A stretch of DNA of 29,484 nt from UBA3210 sp963623095. Its GTDB lineage: Bacteria > Bacillota_I > Bacilli_A > RFN20 > CAG-449. The notes beneath the pieces were generated by a model. It worked only from the letters and a program-made list of their open reading frames with translations. It was not told where the DNA came from and searched no databases. Positions 24,650 through 29,484 of this stretch are shown in pieces. Made by a program: the position numbers and the translations under genes. The DNA is taken from positions 1-29,484 of the forward strand of contig CAVFKD010000022.1 of the NCBI GenBank assembly GCA_963623095.1, given 5' to 3'. The first letter of the stretch is position 1. Each line of letters opens with the position of its first letter.

Positions 24650-25979
24650 CTTTTTTCTTATGAATATGAAATATATTGGTTTTATCTTTATGTGGAATTA
24701 CTTTCCATGTAAGTTTTCTTGAAAATAAAGCTACAATATCAATTAAGAATTGTATTGTCATAAAGATAGGATAAGTTAAACAAATGCCTACTTTCTTAAT
24801 AAAAGAAACACCTTGTATTTTCTTTCTATCAACAATAAATAATACTACTGTTAATAAGAAGAAGCCTAAGTATCCAATTATTAATGAACGTGCCATTCCA
24901 ATTAAATAGCCTCCGTGGAAGACTAAATCATAGAATGAATTAACTTCTCCAATGAATATGCTATAAAAACTATATTCAGTAAATATAGGTGCAAGCATTA
25001 AAAGTAAACATTGAATAAAGCCAATAATAAATAAAACTAAACAGAATGGTAAAATATAAATAGTAATATCATATATTGAAAATCTAGTTTTAGTTTTTCT
25101 TGAGAATAATGATTTAAATAAATCTTTAATTCTTAAATAGAATACAAGTAAGTGACCTCTAGCCCATCTTACTCTTTGTCTAAACATAATATGAACATTT
25201 GTTGGTTGTTCATCATAGAATACTGCATCATCAGTATATCTAATTTTATATCCAGCGATATCTTGATCAACTGTAAATTCCCAGTCTTCTGTTAATGTTA
25301 AATAATTCCAACCTTTTTTAACGCAGACACTTGGGATAACAAATCCAGTACCTTGAACTCTCGCAGAACATCCTAATAATGATCTACCTCTAGATTCAAT
25401 CGCATTACCTTGAACAAAGTACATGCCATAACATCCAGACATTAAATTATAGCCAAAGTTTTTGGAATTACGATATGAAGTAACAATTGATTTCTTATCA
25501 AAATAATTAAATGCATCATTTAGTTTTTCAATATAGTCATCTTTAATTAAATTATCAGCGTCCAACATAATAAAGCCATCATAATTTGCAATGCCATAAT
25601 CTTTTTCAATGCCTTCAAATAATGATTTTAATGCGCATCCTTTTGTTCCACTTTTTGGATCATTAACTTCATAAACTATCGCTCCTAAAGAAGAAGCAAC
25701 TTCCGAGGTTTTATCATCACAGTTATGAGCGACAACAAAGATATCGATTTTATCCATTGGATAATTATTATTTTTAATGCTTTGAATTAAATTGCCAATA
25801 ACATTTTCTTCATTTCTCGCAGATATTACAATACCATATTTACATAGATTATCGCTATGAGGATATTTAGTTTTCTTAAATATACCAACAACACCAAATA
25901 CGACAAAATGAGCCATTAATACAGCGTAAATAATAAATATAATTTGGCTTACTAAATTAACTATTTGTACGTAATCCAT
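24642..25979 (-). CDS. Membrane glycosyltransferase, family GT2
   Basis: This 445-residue protein is a GT2 enzyme of the type with a cytoplasmic GT-A domain and membrane helices, probably making a polysaccharide or glycolipid at the membrane. It has an N-terminal helix (about 7-34), then SARNEE (53-58) and the DAD motif binding nucleotide-sugar and metal (D140, D142). TED follows (230-232, catalytic base) and QRVRW (268-272, the QxxRW motif of processive synthases). Three or four C-terminal helices lie at about 303-332, 355-384 and 396-420. The tail is basic and histidine-rich. The start overlaps the preceding GT28 gene by 23 nt, so the two work in one operon. The sugar and acceptor are unknown. 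Confidence 0.88.
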   Translation of the reverse strand: MDYVQIVNLVSQIIFIIYAVLMAHFVVFGVVGIFKKTKYPHSDNLCKYGIVISARNEENVIGNLIQSIKNNNYPMDKIDIFVVAHNCDDKTSEVASSLGAIVYEVNDPKSGTKGCALKSLFEGIEKDYGIANYDGFIMLDADNLIKDDYIEKLNDAFNYFDKKSIVTSYRNSKNFGYNLMSGCYGMYFVQGNAIESRGRSLLGCSARVQGTGFVIPSVCVKKGWNYLTLTEDWEFTVDQDIAGYKIRYTDDAVFYDEQPTNVHIMFRQRVRWARGHLLVFYLRIKDLFKSLFSRKTKTRFSIYDITIYILPFCLVLFIIGFIQCLLLMLAPIFTEYSFYSIFIGEVNSFYDLVFHGGYLIGMARSLIIGYLGFFLLTVVLFIVDRKKIQGVSFIKKVGICLTYPIFMTIQFLIDIVALFSRKLTWKVIPHKDKTNIFHIHKKKER

Positions 25980-27156
25980 GATTCTTTTTTCCTTCTAAAA
26001 TTAAATCGCGTTGATTAAAATATTTACAGATTTCTTCATAAATTAAATCCGCGGTATATTCCGCGCCAAAGTTATCATGATAATCTCTTGCATTCTTTGC
26101 AAGTTCATCAAGTAAACTTGGGTTATTTACGTACTTTTCAATCATTTCAATAATTTTATCGACTTCAAATTCTTTTAAAGCACATTTGACATTATTTATA
26201 TAATAATTACCAATATCTCTTTCAATTAATGTTGCAAAGTTAGTGATAATTGATGGTACACCAAAGAAAGTAGGTTCTGCGATACAATTACCGCTCTTAC
26301 CTAAGAATAAATCACTCGCTGCAATGTAAGGTAATACATTTGGAGTAAGTGGCATTGGAATTAATTTTACTTCTTTAGTAGTCTCTAATGCACATAATTT
26401 TTTATATAATTCTTCATTCTTTCCACAGAAAGGAATGATAGTAATTTTAATATGTTTTTTTGCTAATTCTTCACAGATTTTTTCTGTTTTACCAATACCA
26501 TATCCACCTTCCATTAAAGTAATAGTGAAATTATCTAATGGTAAATTTAAATTCTTTCTATTTTCAATTTTATCTAGAGGTACATTAAAAGCTTCATTCC
26601 TAATTAAGAAAGGAACTCTTTTTAAATTATCCTCATTATATTTTCTCATCTTAATAGCTTTTTCGTACCCAACACTAGAAGCGACTAATGTTAAATTTGC
26701 TTTATATCTAAATAAACTATTCATTATTACATCAGGACAATAACTAATAGTAAAGATATCTTTACCCTTTACATGTTCTGCATAATAATTGGTTGCCCAG
26801 TGCGTAGAAAAAACAACATCAGGATTGAGTTGTTTCATATATTCAATTCCTGATTGACATGCTCCTGGAACAAGTCTCATAGTTGTATAAGACGATAATG
26901 TAGTACCCCAGAATTCACTATTAATGGTTGCAAAGTATCCTAATAATCTATGCTTATTATAATTAACTACTTGGTTAACTAAAAATTGTCCATATTGTTT
27001 TAAAAATGGATCTCCTGAATCTTTATAGAAATTACAAGTTATAACTTCACATTTAGATCCATATTTTTGTTCAAATATTTCTTTGATAGACATTAGGGGC
27101 ATAATATGACCTAGACCTGCTTCCACGTATGGAAATAATACTCTAATCTTTTTCAT
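25957..27156 (-). CDS. GT28-type glycosyltransferase (MurG/UgtP/MGDG-synthase-like)
   Basis: This 399-residue GT-B enzyme resembles diacylglycerol glycosyltransferases such as UgtP and plant MGDG synthase. The N-terminal acceptor domain has the Gly-rich GLGH loop (14-17). The C-terminal donor domain has MEGGYGIGK and AASDLFLGKSGNCIAEP, which contacts the nucleotide sugar in MurG-like folds. It has no predicted transmembrane helix and should sit peripherally on the membrane. A diacylglycerol acceptor is inference from family resemblance. It is the first gene of the operon: AGGAG precedes the ATG, and a good promoter lies at 27187-27215. MurG itself is unlikely because the cell-wall gene context and MurG motifs are missing. 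Confidence 0.82.
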   Translation of the reverse strand: MKKIRVLFPYVEAGLGHIMPLMSIKEIFEQKYGSKCEVITCNFYKDSGDPFLKQYGQFLVNQVVNYNKHRLLGYFATINSEFWGTTLSSYTTMRLVPGACQSGIEYMKQLNPDVVFSTHWATNYYAEHVKGKDIFTISYCPDVIMNSLFRYKANLTLVASSVGYEKAIKMRKYNEDNLKRVPFLIRNEAFNVPLDKIENRKNLNLPLDNFTITLMEGGYGIGKTEKICEELAKKHIKITIIPFCGKNEELYKKLCALETTKEVKLIPMPLTPNVLPYIAASDLFLGKSGNCIAEPTFFGVPSIITNFATLIERDIGNYYINNVKCALKEFEVDKIIEMIEKYVNNPSLLDELAKNARDYHDNFGAEYTADLIYEEICKYFNQRDLILEGKKNHGLRTNS

Positions 27157-27166
27157 TTCTACTCCT

Positions 27167-27179
27167 CGGCTTTATGCCG
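27167..27179 (-). promoter_or_regulatory. 5'-terminal hairpin before the GT28 ribosome site
   Basis: CGGC (27179-27176) pairs with GCCG (27170-27167) around ATAAA. It begins within a base or two of the predicted transcript start and abuts the AGGAG ribosome site. It is unusually GC-rich for this region. Confidence 0.4.
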
Positions 27180-27186
27180 TATACTA

Positions 27187-27215
27187 ATTATATAACAATA
27201 AAAGAAGATTTACAA
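27187..27215 (-). promoter_or_regulatory. Promoter of the glycosyltransferase operon
   Basis: Minus strand: TTGTAA (27210-27215), 17 nt, TATAAT (27187-27192), with a start near 27180. The leader is short, about 24 nt. Confidence 0.6.
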
Positions 27216-27257
27216 AAAAAATAACTTATATAAGCTTGATATTAACTACAAATTAAC

Positions 27258-27285
27258 AAAAAATCGCTCGTTTTGAGCGATTTTT
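27258..27285 (-). terminator. Terminator after fakA
   Basis: The stem AAAAATCGCTC/GAGCGATTTTT with a 5-nt loop has T-runs on both sides. It lies 18 nt past the fakA stop and closes the asp23-fakA unit. Confidence 0.9.
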
Positions 27286-27303
27286 AAACTTTTATCAATA
27301 ATT

Positions 27304-28935
27304 TTATTCAACACCAACTATAAATGAATATACTGGTTGTTTTCCTTCTGTAATTTCAATTTCAATATCAGGATATTTATTTGAAATTAATTCAGTTAAT
27401 GCATCAACTTCTGCGCTTGTTGCATCTTCACCAACAATTAAAGTGATAATTGAACTTGTTTCATCAAGCATAGAAGAAATCATCTTATAAGCTGCTTTTA
27501 CCTTGTTAGGATAGCAACAAATGATTGTTTTTCCATTAATGCCGATATATTGATCTTTCTTAATATCAACACCATCAATATTAGTATCCTTAATTGCGAA
27601 AGTTACTTGTCCAGATTTAACATTTGCGATTGCTTCAGTCATTTCATTAACATTTTCTTCTAATGAAGCTTCTGGGTTAAACATCATGCAAGCAACAAAG
27701 CCTTGAGGAATTGTTTTAGCTTGGATAACTTTAACTTCAGCATCTTCATAAACATCCGCGGCTTGTTGAGCAGCAAGAACAATGTTTGAGTTATTTGGTA
27801 AAATGATAACTTTCTTTGCGTGTACTTTCTTAATAGCTGCGACGAAATCTTCTGTAGATGGGTTCATTGTTTGACCACCTGAAACTACTTCATCAACACC
27901 GTATTCTTTAAATTTATCTGCGATACCATCACCTGCACAGCAAGCAATTAAAGCATATTCTTTTAATGGTTCATCTTTAACTTCTTCAGAGAAATCGTTC
28001 ATTTCTGTATGATCAAGAGATAAGTTTTCTACTTTAACTCTATTGAATTCACCAAATTGTTGACCATAAGTAAGAATTCCACCAGGAGCGACAGTATGTA
28101 AATGTACCTTAACAATTTGTCCTTCCTTTTTATAAATAATAGAATTACCATGTGATTCTAAGAAAGAATTGAACTTCTTTTCAACGAACATCTTTTTACC
28201 CACATCAGTTGGTTCTTCTGGAAGATTCATAACGAATTCAACACAATATCCATATTCATCTGTTGCTTCAACATTTGAAGATTCTTTTTCAGTTACTGAA
28301 GTAACTGCGTTCTTTTCAACAATGATACCTTTTAATGCTTTTTTGAAACCATGTAATACTTTACAAAGACCCATACCACCTGAGTCAACAACGCCAACTT
28401 CTTTTAATACTGGTAAAAGATCTGGAGTTCTTAATAATGATTCACGTGCTTCTTGATAGAAAATTTCAAAAGCTTTTTCAATATCCATCTTTGCATTTAC
28501 TTTAGTTTCAAGTAATTTAGTTGAATCTTTAATAACAGTTAAAATTGTACCTTCAACTGGTTTCATAACTGCTTTGTAAGCAACTTCTCTACCATTTGAT
28601 AAAGCTTTAGATAATTCAACTGCATTAATAGTTTCTTTTCCTTGTAAAGACATCGCAAATCCTCTAAAGATTTGGCTTAAAATAACACCAGAGTTTCCTC
28701 TAGCACCCATTAATAAACCTTTTGAGAATGCTTTAGCTATTTCATAAACGCCTTTATCAGTTTTATTTTCAACTTCTTTAGCGCCACTTTGCATTGTTAA
28801 ATTCATATTTGTTCCCGTATCACCATCAGGTACAGGGAAAACGTTTAATGCGTCAACTTCAGGATAACAATTATATAAATAGTTTGCACCTGAAATAATC
28901 ATTTGTTTGAGCATTATTCCATCTATAGTTTTCAT
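27304..28935 (-). CDS. fakA: DAK2-domain fatty acid kinase FakA (YloV)
   Basis: FakA phosphorylates fatty acids carried by FakB, giving acyl-phosphate for PlsY or PlsX; it is how many Firmicutes use host or environmental fatty acids. The N-terminal DhaL-like kinase domain has PVPDGDTGTNM (metal-binding aspartates), GARGNSGVILSQ and VDSGGMG. The C-terminal DegV-like half includes QTMNPSTEDF and ILPNNSNI. The 543 residues are typical. AAGGAG precedes the ATG. It is paired with an Asp23 gene upstream, as yloU-yloV in B. subtilis. FakB is not in this window. Confidence 0.95.
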   Translation of the reverse strand: MKTIDGIMLKQMIISGANYLYNCYPEVDALNVFPVPDGDTGTNMNLTMQSGAKEVENKTDKGVYEIAKAFSKGLLMGARGNSGVILSQIFRGFAMSLQGKETINAVELSKALSNGREVAYKAVMKPVEGTILTVIKDSTKLLETKVNAKMDIEKAFEIFYQEARESLLRTPDLLPVLKEVGVVDSGGMGLCKVLHGFKKALKGIIVEKNAVTSVTEKESSNVEATDEYGYCVEFVMNLPEEPTDVGKKMFVEKKFNSFLESHGNSIIYKKEGQIVKVHLHTVAPGGILTYGQQFGEFNRVKVENLSLDHTEMNDFSEEVKDEPLKEYALIACCAGDGIADKFKEYGVDEVVSGGQTMNPSTEDFVAAIKKVHAKKVIILPNNSNIVLAAQQAADVYEDAEVKVIQAKTIPQGFVACMMFNPEASLEENVNEMTEAIANVKSGQVTFAIKDTNIDGVDIKKDQYIGINGKTIICCYPNKVKAAYKMISSMLDETSSIITLIVGEDATSAEVDALTELISNKYPDIEIEITEGKQPVYSFIVGVE

Positions 28936-28952
28936 ATAATCTCCTTCTTAAA

Positions 28953-29312
28953 TTAGATATCTTTTACGCCTTGAACGTAAACATTGACTACAACTGATTT
29001 CAAGTTAAAAGTCTTTGTAAGATCATATTTAACTTTCTTTTGAACTGTAGTAATTGTTTCAGTAATTCTAATACCAAAACAAACAACAATGTATATATCT
29101 ACTTCAATTTGGCCTTTACTATTCTTACGAACATATACGCCCTTTGAATAATTTTCTTTTTTTAAAATTTCATTAATTTCTTCTTTTAAAGAATGTTTAC
29201 TACTAATACCAACTACACCATAACATTCTGTTGCAGCTTCACAAGCGACTTGAGAAATAGCGTCAAGTGAAATATTAACAGTACCATATTGAGTTTTCTT
29301 ATCAATATCCAT
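28953..29312 (-). CDS. yloU: Asp23/Gls24 family protein (YloU)
   Basis: This Asp23/DUF322 protein of 119 residues belongs to a family of small proteins linked to envelope stress in staphylococci and found beside fakA in most Firmicutes. Visible family features are the early YGTVNISLDAISQVACEAATE block (split around its middle), GVVGIS, and the C-terminal VVVNVYVQGV. I set the start at 29312 (MDIDKKTQYG) because AAGGAGG lies 8 nt upstream; an ATG at 29348 would add 12 residues that include the promoter's own -10 region. It is the first gene of the unit. Confidence 0.93.
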   Translation of the reverse strand: MDIDKKTQYGTVNISLDAISQVACEAATECYGVVGISSKHSLKEEINEILKKENYSKGVYVRKNSKGQIEVDIYIVVCFGIRITETITTVQKKVKYDLTKTFNLKSVVVNVYVQGVKDI

Positions 29313-29338
29313 AACAAGCCTCCTTAATAGGTATAAAT

Positions 29339-29367
29339 ATTCTATCATAACTTGTATACAATTTAAA
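29339..29367 (-). promoter_or_regulatory. Promoter of asp23-fakA
   Basis: Minus strand: TTTAAA (29362-29367), 17 nt, TAGAAT (29339-29344) with an extended TGn before it. The predicted start is near 29332, about 20 nt before the ATG. Confidence 0.5.
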
Positions 29368-29382
29368 CTATAATTATAGTTT
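29365..29382. repeat. 18-bp perfect palindrome upstream of the asp23 promoter
   Basis: The sequence AAACTATAATTATAGTTT is a perfect inverted repeat with no spacer, overlapping the upstream edge of the -35. A second palindrome TTGTATACAA lies at 29352-29361 inside the promoter spacer. These may be operators, or chance in AT-rich DNA. Confidence 0.35.
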
Positions 29383-29429
29383 GTAAAAAATCTAATGTTA
29401 CTTTTTTACTAAAAAAACTAATCATTTTC

Positions 29430-29438
29430 AAAAAAAAA
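29430..29438 (-). terminator. U-run terminating the rRNA operon
   Basis: Nine consecutive U residues on the minus strand follow the 5S 3' end at once. Helix I of the 5S RNA could act as the terminator stem. Confidence 0.6.
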
Positions 29439-29484
29439 GCCCGGCAGCTCGCTATTCTGTCCTTACGGATACCTTCGCCACTAC
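29439..29484 (-). rRNA. rrf: 5S rRNA, 3' part (cut by the window edge)
   Basis: The minus strand from 29484 to 29439 reads GTAGTGGCGAAGGTATCC..., then a GTAA-capped stem, then GAATAGCGAGCTGCCGGGC. This aligns with the 3' third of 5S rRNA, especially the M. capricolum form (GGUGAAGAUAU...AAUAGCAAGCUGCCAG). About 46 of some 110 nt are present. The orientation implies that 23S and 16S genes lie to the right, outside the window. Confidence 0.85.

Noticed and set aside
28169..28456. Plus-strand open frame opposite fakA
   Set aside because: It is a shadow of conserved fakA sequence with no supporting ribosome site.
29313..29348. Longer N-terminus of the Asp23 protein
   Set aside because: It runs into the predicted -10 region, and AAGGAGG favours 29312.
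29439..29484. T-box, SRP RNA or riboswitch as identity of the right-edge RNA
   Set aside because: The T-box GGGTGGTACC motif and the SRP helix 8 signature are absent, while the match to the 5S rRNA 3' part is good.
1..29484. CRISPR arrays, insertion sequences, prophage genes, tRNA genes
   Set aside because: I found no spaced direct repeats, transposase motifs, phage genes or tRNA cloverleaf sequences.

Overview
The window is 29.5 kb of AT-rich, gene-dense chromosome from a low-GC bacterium of the Bacilli/Mollicutes-like branch (an Acholeplasma-, RF39- or Erysipelotrichia-like lineage is my guess). Three things point there: the low GC content, a gene order that keeps long blocks of the Bacillus subtilis chromosome, and a 5S rRNA 3' part that resembles the Mycoplasma capricolum form. 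The standard genetic code is in use: tryptophan is TGG, and TGA ends ylxM. Almost everything is on the minus strand; the one plus-strand gene is a cation exchanger.

Read along the minus strand, from high to low coordinates, the layout is as follows. (1) The 3' end of a 5S rRNA at the right edge, then an Asp23 protein and a FakA-type fatty-acid kinase, closed by a terminator. (2) A two-gene glycosyltransferase operon (GT28 then GT2) with its own promoter; its terminator overlaps the last stop codon. (3) recG, then plsX-rnc-ftsY-small membrane protein-ylxM-ffh-membrane protein. This is the SRP/RNase III block, but fapR, fabD, fabG, acpP and smc, found here in B. subtilis, are absent. (4) A convergent Na+/Ca2+-type exchanger on the plus strand, divergent from ruvX. 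(5) gpsB, the type B RNase P RNA, pgsA, cinA (C-terminal domain only) and recA. (6) rny-ymdB-miaB-ymcA-mutS-mutL-miaA, the classical B. subtilis order, followed by fhs-folD and a DUF951 protein.

The genes serve housekeeping roles: mismatch repair and recombination (mutS, mutL, recA, recG, ruvX), RNA maturation and decay (rny, rnc, rnpB, miaA, miaB), membrane targeting (ffh, ftsY, ylxM), phospholipid and glycolipid synthesis (plsX, pgsA, fakA, the two glycosyltransferases) and one-carbon metabolism (fhs, folD). I see no mobile element, prophage, CRISPR array or tRNA.

The most interesting signals are in the leaders and in one enzyme. The rny leader can form an H-type pseudoknot just before its ribosome binding site. 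A long terminator-like hairpin buries the mutS ribosome binding site. The plsX leader has a Shine-Dalgarno 26 nt from the start codon with a hairpin between. A strong promoter at the left end runs into a terminator within about 60 nt. FolD has lost the catalytic lysine and several other cyclohydrolase-site residues while keeping the dehydrogenase motifs.
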